Source of the DNA: Streptomyces coacervatus
GTDB taxonomy: Bacteria > Actinomycetota > Actinomycetes > Streptomycetales > Streptomycetaceae
Length of the DNA stretch: 64,000 nucleotides
Reading direction: 5' to 3'
Assembly: GCF_029223485.1 (NCBI RefSeq)
Contig: NZ_JARHTP010000009.1
Span: 372,001 to 436,000, forward strand
The notes beneath the pieces were generated by a model. That model was given only the letters and a program-made list of their open reading frames with translations. It was not told where the DNA came from and ran no database searches. Below are positions 17,631-26,419 of this stretch, in pieces. The position numbers and the translations under genes were made by a program. Each line of letters begins with the position of its first letter. The stretch's first letter is position 1.

Positions 17631-17981
17631 ATGGTGCTTCGCGAATACATGGCCAGGATGGACGGCCAGGACCCGGAAAAGGCCCTCGAACTCCTCGAAC
17701 CCGGCTTCCGGTTCCTGATCGTCCTCCCGAGCGGCCAACGGACCGGCATGTCCCGCGCGGACTTCGCCGGCTACATCGCCGGGCGGAGCGCGGTGGACCG
17801 CAGGCACGAGATCGTGCGCTACTCGGTCGACGGCGACGTCGAGACGGCGTACGGCTTCGTCGTCGACGGAGGTGTGACGACCGGGGCCTTCCTGTCCGCC
17901 GTACAGGTGTCGCCCGCCGGGCTGATGGCCCGCTACCAGTCCTTCTTCACCCCCGACTTCGACCTCGTGGACCGGCCGTGA
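17631..17981 (+). CDS. NTF2-like (SnoaL-type) small protein
   Basis: A 116-residue protein with the cone-shaped NTF2/SnoaL pattern: an N-terminal helix (EYMARMDGQDPEKALELL), a strand pair and a C-terminal sheet ending RYQSFFTPDF. Such proteins act as isomerases, hydratases or cyclases, or are non-catalytic. ATG at 17631 follows GGGAGAG. It overlaps the next NTF2-like gene by 4 bp, and the two may form a heterodimer. It is the first gene of the operon that leads to the CoA ligase. Confidence 0.65.
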   Translation: MVLREYMARMDGQDPEKALELLEPGFRFLIVLPSGQRTGMSRADFAGYIAGRSAVDRRHEIVRYSVDGDVETAYGFVVDGGVTTGAFLSAVQVSPAGLMARYQSFFTPDFDLVDRP

Positions 17982-18358
17982 GCGCGCCGGCCACGTCCGT
18001 CGCCCCGTTCCTGACCACCTGGTTCGGGATTCTGGACAGCGACGACGCCGACCGGATCCTCGACCTGATCAGCGACGACTTCACCTTCTCCATCGTGTTC
18101 TCCACCGGGGGCGACGCCGGCACCGACTTCCACGGCGGTCGGGCCGAGATGGAGGGCTACCTCGCCCAGCGGGAGGTCGGCGTGCGCACCCACCACCTGC
18201 TCACCGCGTCCGCCGTCGGCCGGGACGAGCTGTACCTCGGCGAGGTGCGCAGGTCGGGCGTACCGGAGGCGACGTTCGTGGCCTCGGCCCGGCTGGACGA
18301 CGCGGGCAAGGTGCGACGGCTGCTGATCGGGCGCTCGCCCGCGGTCCTGTTCACCTGA
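17978..18358 (+). CDS. NTF2-like (SnoaL-type) small protein
   Basis: This 126-residue protein resembles the NTF2-like protein just upstream in size and layout (helix with WFGILDSDDADRILDLISDDFTFSI, then strands). GTG at 17978 overlaps the previous stop. Its best-known relatives are ketosteroid-isomerase-fold enzymes and dehydratases of CoA or polyketide substrates. The tandem arrangement and shared promoter suggest that both proteins act on the same compound. No catalytic residues could be assigned with confidence. Confidence 0.65.
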   Translation: MSAPATSVAPFLTTWFGILDSDDADRILDLISDDFTFSIVFSTGGDAGTDFHGGRAEMEGYLAQREVGVRTHHLLTASAVGRDELYLGEVRRSGVPEATFVASARLDDAGKVRRLLIGRSPAVLFT

Positions 18359-18381
18359 GAAGGCGTGATCGAGGAGGCACG

Positions 18382-18702
18382 ATGTACAACCTCGTTCTGG
18401 TGGCCGGCCGGCCGCCCGAGTGGACCCATGAACGGTTCATCGACTGGTGGCGCGGTGAACACGCCGAACTCACCCGGCAGTTGCCCGGCCTCAGGGCCTG
18501 GCGGCACACCGACATCGACACGGCCCTCGAACCGCGCTCGGAGGGCTGGGACGGCGTCTCCGTACTGAGCTTCGACACCGCCGAGGACCTGCGCAAGGCG
18601 CTCCAGAGCCCGGAGTGGGCGGCGGCCGTCGCACAGGTCGGCGATATGCGCGGACGCCGGATCGCCGTCATGGGCGGCGAGATGGAGATGTACGCGGGCT
18701 GA
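18382..18702 (+). CDS. EthD-like dimeric alpha/beta-barrel protein
   Basis: The 106-residue protein has the EthD-type signature: an early WTHERFIDWWRGEHAELT helix with a histidine, then LPGLRAWRH and a second beta-alpha unit. GAGGAGG precedes ATG 18382. EthD-like proteins are ferredoxin-fold dimers found in catabolic and polyketide operons and are sometimes needed for an oxygenase step, but a catalytic role is rarely proven. It lies between the NTF2-like pair and the CoA ligase in one operon. Confidence 0.7.
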   Translation: MYNLVLVAGRPPEWTHERFIDWWRGEHAELTRQLPGLRAWRHTDIDTALEPRSEGWDGVSVLSFDTAEDLRKALQSPEWAAAVAQVGDMRGRRIAVMGGEMEMYAG

Positions 18703-18748
18703 GCACACCGGGGCGTGGAGCCCCGTTCGCAAAGAGGCGAGGAAGTGG

Positions 18749-20281
18749 ATGCGACAGACAGTGCGGGAGTTCTACGACCGGTCCGAACAGGCCGACTTCA
18801 CAGCCGTCGTCGACGACCACGGACACCACGGTGCGCGCGAGCTCCTGCGGCGTGCGACCGAGCTGGCCGACGCGATGACCCCGGACGGCACGCCGGGCGG
18901 CACCGTGCTCCTCCAGGCCGACAACTCGTGGCGCACCGTCGCGGCGACCCTTGCCGTTGGGCTGACCGGCGGGGTGCTGGCCCTGGTCAACCGGCATACG
19001 ACGCCTGCCGAGTTCACCGCTGCCGTGGAGGACATCCGGCCGGACGTCCTGATCGCCGAACCGTCCGCGATCGAGGAGTGGGGCGGCGGCCGGGCCCTGC
19101 CGGACGCGCTGCCGGCCGAGGCCCTCGACGGCTGGACGGTGCGTGCCGGCCGCGGCCCGCGCGATGTCTCCCGCTGGGCCGGCGGCACCCTCATCGGACT
19201 CACCTCCGGCTCCACCGGACGGCCCAAGGGCGTCGTCCAGTCCGAGAGCGCTCTGCGGTACGCGTGCTCGTGCACGATCGACGTCAACGGCCTGCACGAC
19301 GGCGACGCGGTGGCCGCCGTGGTCCCGCTCTCCTCGACCGCCGCCTACTGCTTCGGGGCCTGTCTCTCGCTCATGCTGGGCGGACCGCTCGTCCTGTCCG
19401 GCCGCTGGGACCGCGAGGAGGCGCTCGCGCGGATGGCCGCCCACGACGTCCGGTGGACCATGTGCGTGCCGACCATGGCCCTCCAGATGGGCTCCGCCGC
19501 GGCCGGTTCGAAGGTCCTCGACGGGGTCCGCTCGATCACCGTCGGCGGCGGTCCCATGGACCGTGGGGCCCTCGCCCGTGCCGAACGCTCGCTGGGGACG
19601 ACCATCCTGCGCGTCTTCGGTATGTCCGAGTGCCTCGGGCACACCTCGCCCCGGCCCGACGACCCCGAGGAGATCCGCCTCGGCCGTGACGGACGGCCCT
19701 TCCCCGGCACCGATCTGAGGGCCGTCGCCGCCGACGGCACCGTCCTGGGGCCCGGGGCGACCGGCCGGGCCCAGGTACGTGGCCCGTCCCTCTTCCTCGG
19801 TTACGCCCGCGACGGAAAGGTCGAGCCGCCGGCCCTCACCCCGGACGGCTTCTTCCCCACCGGCGATCTGCTGGTGACGGGCGAGGACGGCACGGTCACC
19901 GTCATGGGCCGGGAGAAGGACGTCATCATCCGCGGCGGCCGCAACCTCGACATCACAGAGATCGAGCGGGCCGTCGCCGCCCATCCGGCCGTGGCCCGCG
20001 CCTGCGTGGCCCCCGTACCGGACCCGCTCCTCGGTGAACGCGCCGCCGTGCTGGTCGTGGTCGAGGACGGCAGCGGTGAACTCGGCCTCGACGAGATCAC
20101 CGCGCACCTCGCCCGCACCGGCCTGTCCAAGGCCAAGTGGCCCGAATTCGCTTTCACCGTCGGCGAGTTGCCGCAGACCACCGTCGGCAAGCTCGACCGG
20201 TCGGGAGCCCGCAGGCTCGCCCACGACCTGCACGCGAAGCTTGCCCCGTACCCCGAACAACACCGGCAGGGAGATGCATGA
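18749..20281 (+). CDS. AMP-dependent acyl-CoA synthetase/ligase
   Basis: The 510-residue ANL-superfamily enzyme carries the phosphate-binding loop TSGSTGRPKG (about residue 150), the A5-type motif FGMSECLGH, the hinge MGREKDVIIRGGRNL (about residue 385) and a C-terminal TTVGKLDRS with the catalytic lysine near 477. It should activate the regulon's carboxylic acid to its CoA thioester at the expense of ATP. GAGGAAG precedes ATG 18749. It overlaps the downstream hydrolase by 4 bp. As the only CoA ligase in the regulon it is probably the entry enzyme. Confidence 0.85.
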   Translation: MRQTVREFYDRSEQADFTAVVDDHGHHGARELLRRATELADAMTPDGTPGGTVLLQADNSWRTVAATLAVGLTGGVLALVNRHTTPAEFTAAVEDIRPDVLIAEPSAIEEWGGGRALPDALPAEALDGWTVRAGRGPRDVSRWAGGTLIGLTSGSTGRPKGVVQSESALRYACSCTIDVNGLHDGDAVAAVVPLSSTAAYCFGACLSLMLGGPLVLSGRWDREEALARMAAHDVRWTMCVPTMALQMGSAAAGSKVLDGVRSITVGGGPMDRGALARAERSLGTTILRVFGMSECLGHTSPRPDDPEEIRLGRDGRPFPGTDLRAVAADGTVLGPGATGRAQVRGPSLFLGYARDGKVEPPALTPDGFFPTGDLLVTGEDGTVTVMGREKDVIIRGGRNLDITEIERAVAAHPAVARACVAPVPDPLLGERAAVLVVVEDGSGELGLDEITAHLARTGLSKAKWPEFAFTVGELPQTTVGKLDRSGARRLAHDLHAKLAPYPEQHRQGDA

Positions 20282-21330
20282 CCACCCCCACGACCCGTCC
20301 CACCCGTTTCGGCCGCGGCCGATGGGCGCAGGGCGGACCCGAGACCGTACGACCCGGGGTCCACCGCATCCCGCTCCCGCTGCCGGAGGACGGACTGCGG
20401 GCCGTCAACGTCTATGCCCTGGAGGGGCTGACGGAGGGGTTGGTCCTGATCGACGGGGGCTGGTCGATCCCCGAGTCCCGCAAGGCGCTTGAAGACTCCC
20501 TGGCCCGACTCGGTCACGATCTCGGCGAGATCAGCCACATCCTGGTCACCCACATCCACCGCGACCACTACACCCAGGCCGTCGAACTGCGCAGGCTGCT
20601 GGGCTCCCGGGTCTACCTCGGCGCCGGCGAACGGCGCGGTCTGGAACTGCTGGGGGAGCTGCGCACGGACGAGCCGGTCGGCTCCCTCGACACCCTGCGA
20701 TGGGCCGGGGCCCACGAACTCGCCGAACGTGTCGCCGCGATGTACGACGACGGCTTCGACGCCACCGTCTGGGAGGCGCCGGACCGCTGGCTGCGAGCGG
20801 AGGAACTCCGTTTCGGCGACGCGCGGTTGACCGTCGTCCCGACCCCCGGCCACACACAAGGACACGTCGTCTACCTCGACCAGGCGCGAGGACTGCTGTT
20901 CTCCGGTGACCACGTCCTGCCGCACATCACCCCGTCCATCGGCTTCGAACTCGGAGGTCCCGCCCTGCCGTTGGGCGACTACCTGGACTCGCTGCACCTG
21001 ATGATCAGGCTCGCCGACGCCCGACTGCTGCCCGCCCACGGTCCGGTCGGCGACAGCGTGCACGCCCGGGTGGGAGAGCTCCTGGCTCACCACGACGACC
21101 GGCTCGCCGAGACGCTGTCCGCCCTCGGCGACCGTACGCGCACCGCGCATGATGTGGCTGGAGAGCTGGGCTGGACCCGGCGCAGGGTGCCTTTCGCGGA
21201 CCTCGGTCCCTTCGACCAGATGCTTGCCGTCAACGAGACGGCGGCGCACCTGGACGTGCTGGTGGCCCGCGAACGGGCCCGGCGCGCACCAACCGACGGA
21301 GTCAACTGGTACACGGCCGCGGCGAGTTAG
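20278..21330 (+). CDS. Metallo-beta-lactamase-fold hydrolase
   Basis: The 350-residue protein has the dinuclear metal site motif THIHRDH near residue 91, a further histidine in PTPGHTQGH, the bridging aspartate in SGDHVL and the histidine in PAHGP. A C-terminal helical domain resembles LACTB2-like or glyoxalase II-like hydrolases. ATG 20278 overlaps the CoA ligase stop. In this operon it may hydrolyse a CoA thioester or lactone. It is convergent with the SDR gene at 21353-22102, with only 22 bp between, and I see no strong terminator there. Confidence 0.8.
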   Translation: MTTPTTRPTRFGRGRWAQGGPETVRPGVHRIPLPLPEDGLRAVNVYALEGLTEGLVLIDGGWSIPESRKALEDSLARLGHDLGEISHILVTHIHRDHYTQAVELRRLLGSRVYLGAGERRGLELLGELRTDEPVGSLDTLRWAGAHELAERVAAMYDDGFDATVWEAPDRWLRAEELRFGDARLTVVPTPGHTQGHVVYLDQARGLLFSGDHVLPHITPSIGFELGGPALPLGDYLDSLHLMIRLADARLLPAHGPVGDSVHARVGELLAHHDDRLAETLSALGDRTRTAHDVAGELGWTRRRVPFADLGPFDQMLAVNETAAHLDVLVARERARRAPTDGVNWYTAAAS

Positions 21331-21352
21331 AGCCCCTGGGCTCCCGCCCGAC

Positions 21353-22102
21353 TCAGCGCGCCGTCCAGCCTCCGTCGACGTAGAGCTCGGACCCGGTCAT
21401 GAAGCTCGCGTCGTCGGAGGCGAGGAAGGCCACGGCGGCTGCCACCTCCTCGGGCGTACCGAGCCGGCCGAGCGGAGTCCCCTCCAGCATTGCGGTCAGC
21501 CGCGGAGTGTCACGCCACAGTTCGCGCGAGCGGGGCGTCTCGATGAACCCGGGGTGCAGGGAGTTCACCCGGACACCGCGCTTGGCCCAGTGCAGCGCGG
21601 CATTCTTCGTCATCAGACGTACGGCGCCCTTGGCCGCGTGGTACGAGAACTGGGCGCCGAAGCCGCCGACCGTGCCGAAGATCGACGCGACGTTGACGAT
21701 CGAGCCGCCGCCGGAGCGTTCGACGGACGGGCCGGCGTACTTCATGCCGAGCCAGACACCGGTCTGAGTAACGGCGAGGACCTGCTCCCAGGAGTCCATG
21801 GTCTCGGTCTCGACCGTGTGCATCGTGGCGATGCCCGCGTTGTTGACCAGCACGGACAGCTCGCCCAGTTTCGCGGTCGCAGAGGCGACGACCTCGCGCC
21901 ACGCCGACTCGTCCGAGACGTCCAGAGCCAGTCCCAGGGCGCCGCCCCCAACCTCCTCGGCGAGTTTCTCGCAGCGATCGACGTCGAGGTCGGTCACCAC
22001 GACCGCCGCGCCCTCGGCCGCCAGCCGCCGCACGACGGCGTCACCGATGCCTCCCGTGGCACCGGTCACCAGCGCCGTCTTCCCGGACAGCCTCGACTGC
22101 AT
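21353..22102 (-). CDS. Short-chain dehydrogenase/reductase
   Basis: A 249-residue classical SDR with TGATGGIG, NNAGIA, NVASIFG, the active-site YHAAK and YVDGGWTAR. ATG is at 22102. It lies 46 bp downstream of another SDR on the same strand, and both would be driven by the promoter/operator at 22985-23039. An NAD(P)-dependent oxidoreductase step on a hydroxy intermediate is likely. Confidence 0.85.
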   Translation of the reverse strand: MQSRLSGKTALVTGATGGIGDAVVRRLAAEGAAVVVTDLDVDRCEKLAEEVGGGALGLALDVSDESAWREVVASATAKLGELSVLVNNAGIATMHTVETETMDSWEQVLAVTQTGVWLGMKYAGPSVERSGGGSIVNVASIFGTVGGFGAQFSYHAAKGAVRLMTKNAALHWAKRGVRVNSLHPGFIETPRSRELWRDTPRLTAMLEGTPLGRLGTPEEVAAAVAFLASDDASFMTGSELYVDGGWTAR

Positions 22103-22148
22103 CGGATCCCCTCACTTCTCGATGGTCCGCAGTTCTTCTCGGTGGTCC

Positions 22149-22952
22149 TCAGTCCCGTACGCCGAGCCAGGCGAGGGCGCCGCCGTCGATCACGTAGGAC
22201 GATCCCGTGATGAACGCGGCGTCGTCGGAGGCCAGGAAGCACGCCAACTTGGCGACCTCCTCCGGGCGTCCGAGCCGTTCCACCAACTGCGGTGCGGTCA
22301 GTTCACGTTCCATGGCGTCACGGTCCGGCGCGGCGGCGAAGTAGTCCCGGGCGAGGGGAGTTTCGATGACGCCAGGGCAGAAGCAGTTGCAGCGCACCGG
22401 GGCCAGGTCGACGGCGGTGACCTTGGTCAGATGGATGACGCCGGCCTTGGTGACTCCGTAGGCAGGAGCGTTGGGGAAGCCGGTCAGACCGGAGACGGAG
22501 GCGGTGTTGACGATGGCAGGCCCGCGCGGCGAGCGGCGCAGATACGGTGCGGCGAACTTGGTCGTCAGCCATACCGCCTTCAGGTTGACCTCGTAGACCG
22601 CGTCCCACACCTCCTCGGCGAGCGAGTCGACACCGCGGGCCGGTTCGGCCGTGAACGCGGTCTCTGTCACCCCGGCGTTGTTGACGAGGACATCGATGCC
22701 GTCGAAGCGCTCCGCGGCGCGCGTCACCATCTCGGCGATGCTGTCACGATCGCGCAGATCGCAGACGATCGCCTCGGCCTGCGTCCCGGCAGCGCGCACC
22801 AGGTCGGCGGTCTCGGCGGCGGTCTCCTTGTTCCGGTCGGTGACGGCCACCGCGGACGCGCCCCGGCGGGCCATCTCCACGGCGATCGCTCTGCCGATAC
22901 CTTGCCCCGCACCGGTGACGAGCCCGATCTTGCCGTCCAAGGAACCCCTCAT
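22149..22952 (-). CDS. Short-chain dehydrogenase/reductase
   Basis: A 267-residue SDR with TGAGQGIG near residue 14, NNAGVTE, NTASVSG, YGVTK and VIDGG. GGGAG lies seven bases upstream of ATG 22952. It is the first gene of a two-SDR operon that bounds the regulon on the right. Operator site 6 lies 33 bp upstream of the start. It differs clearly from the SDR that follows it, so the two are not recent duplicates. Confidence 0.85.
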   Translation of the reverse strand: MRGSLDGKIGLVTGAGQGIGRAIAVEMARRGASAVAVTDRNKETAAETADLVRAAGTQAEAIVCDLRDRDSIAEMVTRAAERFDGIDVLVNNAGVTETAFTAEPARGVDSLAEEVWDAVYEVNLKAVWLTTKFAAPYLRRSPRGPAIVNTASVSGLTGFPNAPAYGVTKAGVIHLTKVTAVDLAPVRCNCFCPGVIETPLARDYFAAAPDRDAMERELTAPQLVERLGRPEEVAKLACFLASDDAAFITGSSYVIDGGALAWLGVRD

Positions 22953-22984
22953 GAGTCTGCTCCCGAGCGCCGTCGTGAGACCTG

Positions 22985-23039
22985 AACTGAACTGGCTTCA
23001 CTTAGGCTGAGTCTAGAGACGCAGAGCGGTGCGCGACAA
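22985..23039 (-). promoter_or_regulatory. Promoter plus operator site 6 (SDR pair)
   Basis: On the minus strand TTGTCG (23034-23039), an 18-bp spacer and TAGACT (23010-23015) precede the operator GAAGCCAGTTCAGTT (22985-22999). The layout equals that of sites 1, 4 and 5. A weaker, one-base-longer lookalike (GAACTCGATTTCAGAT) lies at 23153-23168. Confidence 0.65.
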
Positions 23040-23201
23040 GGTCAAGGGCAGGTGCACCTCGGACACTTTCTGTATGATTGCCCGCCCTGGTGGCATGGAG
23101 TCGCGGTTGGTGATCTCCTCCGCGGAGTGTTTGTGGTCCGGTGGCGGAGACTGAACTCGATTTCAGATATGCGCGAAGGCGCGGGCTGGGGTTCTCTGTG
23201 G

Positions 23202-24278
23202 CTAGGCGGGGTCCGTGACGGGGGCAAGGGTGTTTACGGGCGTCGGGGAACCACCCAGCGCAATGCCGCACTGCCGGCGGATCTCGTCCATCACGCGCAG
23301 TGTGGTCACCGAGTCGTCGAGCGGACGGAGCGGCGACTGGACCCGGCCGGCGTCGATGCACCGGGCCACCTCCGCGGCCTCGAAGTGCAGGGCGTCGTGT
23401 GCGGTGTGCGGCTCGGTGTACGTCAGCTGCGTGCCGCTACCCGCCAGGGTGAGGACGAGGTCGCCGGGCTGGTAGAAGGGGCCGGGCAGGCTCAGGGTGG
23501 CGTGGGTGCCGACGACGGTGGCCGTGGTGGGGGTGTCGCCGAAGAGGGTGGTGTGCACGATGCCCTGATTGCCGGCGGCGTCGCGGAGGAGGGCGGAGGT
23601 CTGGCCGTTGACGCCCGCGGGGTGCGGCTGGGCCAAGGCCAGCACCTCGGCAGGGGCGCCGAGGATCCAGGTGGCGAGGGAGAGGGGGTAGGTGCCGAGG
23701 TCGAGGAGGGGGCCGCCGGCCAGGTCGGCGCGGAGGATGCGGTGACCGGCGGTGAAGTGCTCCCCGTATTCGGCCAGGACGGTACGGATGTCACCGAGAA
23801 CGCCGGATTCGAGGATCTGCCGGACGACGTCGAACTTGGGGAGGAAGAAGGTCCACAGGGCCTCCGCGCAGAACAGACCGCGTTCCAGGGCGAGTTGAGC
23901 GATCTCGGAGGCCTGGGCGGCGTTGAGCGCGAGCGGCTTCTCCACCAGCGTGTGCTTGCCGGCCCGGAGGGCGATCCGGGCGCAGTCCAGGTGGGCGGTG
24001 TGTCCCGTGGCGATGTACACGACGTCCACGTCTCCGGCCGCCGCCAGTTCCTCGTAGGAGCCGTAGGCGTGCGGGATGCCGTGGCGGTCCGCGAACTCCT
24101 CGGCTCGGGCGGTGTCGCGGGAACCGACAGCCGTGAGGCGCTGACGGGTGTGACGCTGCACGGAACGCACAAAGCGGTCGGCGATCCAGCCGGTGCCCAC
24201 AACTCCCCAGCGCAGTACGGGAGCGGCCATCGGATCCGGAGTGCGCGCGGCCGGCAGGGCGGTGGGGAAGGCGGACAC
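23202..24278 (-). CDS. Gfo/Idh/MocA-family oxidoreductase
   Basis: This 358-residue protein has an N-terminal Rossmann domain (WGVVGTGWIADRFVRSV), the family motif EKPLALN and a C-terminal beta-sheet domain with GGPLLDLGTYPLSLATWILG. It resembles dimeric dihydrodiol or xylose dehydrogenase-type members. GTG at 24278 was chosen because GGAGGT lies six bases upstream; only two bases separate it from the stop of the preceding Gfo-type gene. The operon also holds an inositol-dehydrogenase-like protein and a Cgl0159-type protein, so a cyclitol or sugar derivative is the probable substrate. Confidence 0.8.
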   Translation of the reverse strand: MSAFPTALPAARTPDPMAAPVLRWGVVGTGWIADRFVRSVQRHTRQRLTAVGSRDTARAEEFADRHGIPHAYGSYEELAAAGDVDVVYIATGHTAHLDCARIALRAGKHTLVEKPLALNAAQASEIAQLALERGLFCAEALWTFFLPKFDVVRQILESGVLGDIRTVLAEYGEHFTAGHRILRADLAGGPLLDLGTYPLSLATWILGAPAEVLALAQPHPAGVNGQTSALLRDAAGNQGIVHTTLFGDTPTTATVVGTHATLSLPGPFYQPGDLVLTLAGSGTQLTYTEPHTAHDALHFEAAEVARCIDAGRVQSPLRPLDDSVTTLRVMDEIRRQCGIALGGSPTPVNTLAPVTDPA

Positions 24279-24280
24279 GC

Positions 24281-25279
24281 TCAGACCTCCGGGACCTGGA
24301 CGGCGACGGTCCGGCCGCCGTTCTTCATGGACGCGATGACGGCTTCGGCCACCGCGCCCGCCACCAGGCCGTCGTATGCGGTGGCAAGTGGTGAGGGACG
24401 TCCGGTGGCCACGGCGTCGGTCCACGCCTGCAGTTCGAGGCGGTAGGCGTCGGCGAACCGGGAGCGCCAGTCGGCCGGATAGCCGAGCGAGCGGGCCCGT
24501 GCCGAATCGGTCACCAGGCGGGCTGGGTTGGTGAGGGCCAGCGTGCCGTGCTCGCCCGCCACCTCGCAGCGGACGTCGTAGCCGTACCCGGCGTTGAGGA
24601 ACACCTCGACACTGGTCAGCGCGCCGTCGGCGGTGCGCAGCAGCATCAGTTGCGGATCCTGCAGGCCGGTCGCCGCCGTCGTGGAGCGAGGAGCGTGCCA
24701 ACTGACCTCCGTGATCGGGGAGTCGAGCAGCCAAGGCACGGTGTCGAACTCATGGATGGCCGAGCCGGTGATACTGAACTCGTTGGTCGCTCCGGGCGCG
24801 GAAGAGACCCCTCGGCTGACACAGTGCAGCAGCAGCGGCGCCCCGCAGACACCAGCTGCCAGAGCCTGCTTCAGTTCCACGTACGCGGGGTCGAAACGGC
24901 GCATGAAGCCCAGCGAGATCAGCCCTCCGCCGGCCTGCTGCTCCTCTCGTACGACGCCGATGCATTCGTTCAGCGTGGGTGCGAGGGGTTTCTCGCACAG
25001 CACCGGCTTTCCGGCCCGTACGGCGGCAACGGACAGGTCGGCGTGGGTCGTGTCGTGGGAGGCGACCACCACCGCGTCGACCTCCGGATCGGCGATCAGG
25101 GCGTACGGATCACCGGTGGCGCGGGCGTCGGGGACGGCACCTGCGACGGCGGCGGCCCGCCCCTCGTCGATATCGGCGACCACGGTCACGACGGCGCCGG
25201 AGACGTGGCGGTGCAGAGTGTTCACGTGGTCGGCGCCCATGTTGCCCGCGCCGATCACTCCTATGCGGACGGTGCTCAT
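24281..25279 (-). CDS. Gfo/Idh/MocA-family oxidoreductase, inositol 2-dehydrogenase-like
   Basis: The 332-residue protein has IGVIGAGNMGADHVNTL at the N-terminus, CEKPLAPT, GFMRRFDPAY and SAIHEFDTVPWLL, matching the catalytic Lys and the Asp/His region of inositol dehydrogenases (IolG). ATG 25279 was preferred over the in-frame ATG at 25294 by family length; the ribosome-binding site is weak for both. It lies 82 bp downstream of the Cgl0159-type gene on the same strand. It would oxidise myo-inositol or a related cyclitol with NAD. Confidence 0.75.
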   Translation of the reverse strand: MSTVRIGVIGAGNMGADHVNTLHRHVSGAVVTVVADIDEGRAAAVAGAVPDARATGDPYALIADPEVDAVVVASHDTTHADLSVAAVRAGKPVLCEKPLAPTLNECIGVVREEQQAGGGLISLGFMRRFDPAYVELKQALAAGVCGAPLLLHCVSRGVSSAPGATNEFSITGSAIHEFDTVPWLLDSPITEVSWHAPRSTTAATGLQDPQLMLLRTADGALTSVEVFLNAGYGYDVRCEVAGEHGTLALTNPARLVTDSARARSLGYPADWRSRFADAYRLELQAWTDAVATGRPSPLATAYDGLVAGAVAEAVIASMKNGGRTVAVQVPEV

Positions 25280-25361
25280 GCCGGGTTCACCCATTCCCCT
25301 CGCTCTGCGGACCGGACCGTGGCGTCGAGCGCTGTGGCGCCGCGACGCTGTGCACCGCGCG

Positions 25362-26234
25362 TCACAGCAGGCTCACCGCTTTGTCGACGGCGCCGGCGAC
25401 GTCGCCGCCTGCGGGGTAGAGGAGGGAGCGGCCGACGACCAGGCCCTGTGCGGTGGGCTGCTTCAGCGCCTTGCCCCAGGAGGCGAAGGCGGCGTCGGCG
25501 TCCTTGACCTCGCCGCCGAGCAGCAGCGCGGGCAGGGTCGAGGCGGCCAGGACCCGCTCCATGTCCTCGACCACGGGGAGCTTGAGCCAGGTGTAGGCGG
25601 TGCGGCGGCCGAGTCCCGAGGCGATGGTGACCGACTTGATCACGGCGTCGGTGGAGAGGTCGTTGCGGATTTTGCCGTCCTGCCATGCCGAGAGGAACGG
25701 CTCGACCATGGCGATGAGTTGACGGTCGTTGAGCTCGTCGATCGCGTGGGCGGTGTTTTCCAGCACCGACGGCGTGGCGGGGTCGCCCAGGGCGATGCGG
25801 GTGAGCATTTTGCCGCCGTCGAAGCTCATCGCGGCGATGGTTTCGGCGTCGTAGCCGGTGAAGCGGTCGTCGATCTCGAAGACGGAGCCTGCCAGGCCGG
25901 CGCGGTTCATGGAGCCGAAGACGCTCTTGCCGTCCAGGACGCCGAGCAGGAGCAGGTCTTCCAGGATGTCGGCGGTGGCCAGTACACCGGTGACGCCCGG
26001 CCGTTCCAGGGCGGTGCACAGGCGGTCGAGCAATCGGGCGCGGTCGGCCATGGCAGTTGGGTCGCCGCCGACGCCGTTGGCGCCGCGCGCGGGGTGGTCG
26101 GCGGCGATGATCATTGCCTTGCCGTGTTCGCCGAGCAGCGAGGTGGCCTTGATGCGGCGGGCGGCGGCGGACGTGATGGCGCCGGGGTCGCCCACCCGGG
26201 CGGCCACGATCCGGCTGAGGTTGTCGGACGGCAC
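25362..26234 (-). CDS. Cgl0159-type (beta/alpha)8-fold protein, aldolase-like
   Basis: The 290-residue protein matches the Cgl0159 family often found in actinobacterial inositol loci, annotated as aldolase- or deoxyribose-phosphate-aldolase-like. Typical segments are IIAADHPARGANGVG, DGKSVFGSMNRAGL, FTGYDAETIAAM and a C-terminal GLVVGRSLLYP phosphate-site-like loop. GTG 26234 was chosen because AAAGG lies upstream and upstream in-frame sequence looks non-coding. By context it may act late in cyclitol breakdown. The other iol enzymes (IolB, C, D, E) are not in the window. Confidence 0.75.
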   Translation of the reverse strand: MPSDNLSRIVAARVGDPGAITSAAARRIKATSLLGEHGKAMIIAADHPARGANGVGGDPTAMADRARLLDRLCTALERPGVTGVLATADILEDLLLLGVLDGKSVFGSMNRAGLAGSVFEIDDRFTGYDAETIAAMSFDGGKMLTRIALGDPATPSVLENTAHAIDELNDRQLIAMVEPFLSAWQDGKIRNDLSTDAVIKSVTIASGLGRRTAYTWLKLPVVEDMERVLAASTLPALLLGGEVKDADAAFASWGKALKQPTAQGLVVGRSLLYPAGGDVAGAVDKAVSLL

Positions 26235-26419
26235 GTCGTCACGCCTTTCGTTCGGTGGGGGTGAGTACTTGAGGGCGGCCCGCAAACCCTGTCGCGAGGC
26301 GTGCGCCGGGACGGCCACGGCCTTGGAGCGCCGTGGACCAGGCGTCCTGGGTGCGGCGGTTGGGTGGCCGCCCCGTGGACACCCGCGACAGTTACCGGTA
26401 GTTGATGCGTTCGCCGAGG

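Noticed and set aside
23153..23168. Seventh copy of the region 1 operator (GAACTCGATTTCAGAT)
   Set aside because: It has a one-base insertion relative to the other six sites and is more than 200 bp from the nearest start; too weak to include.
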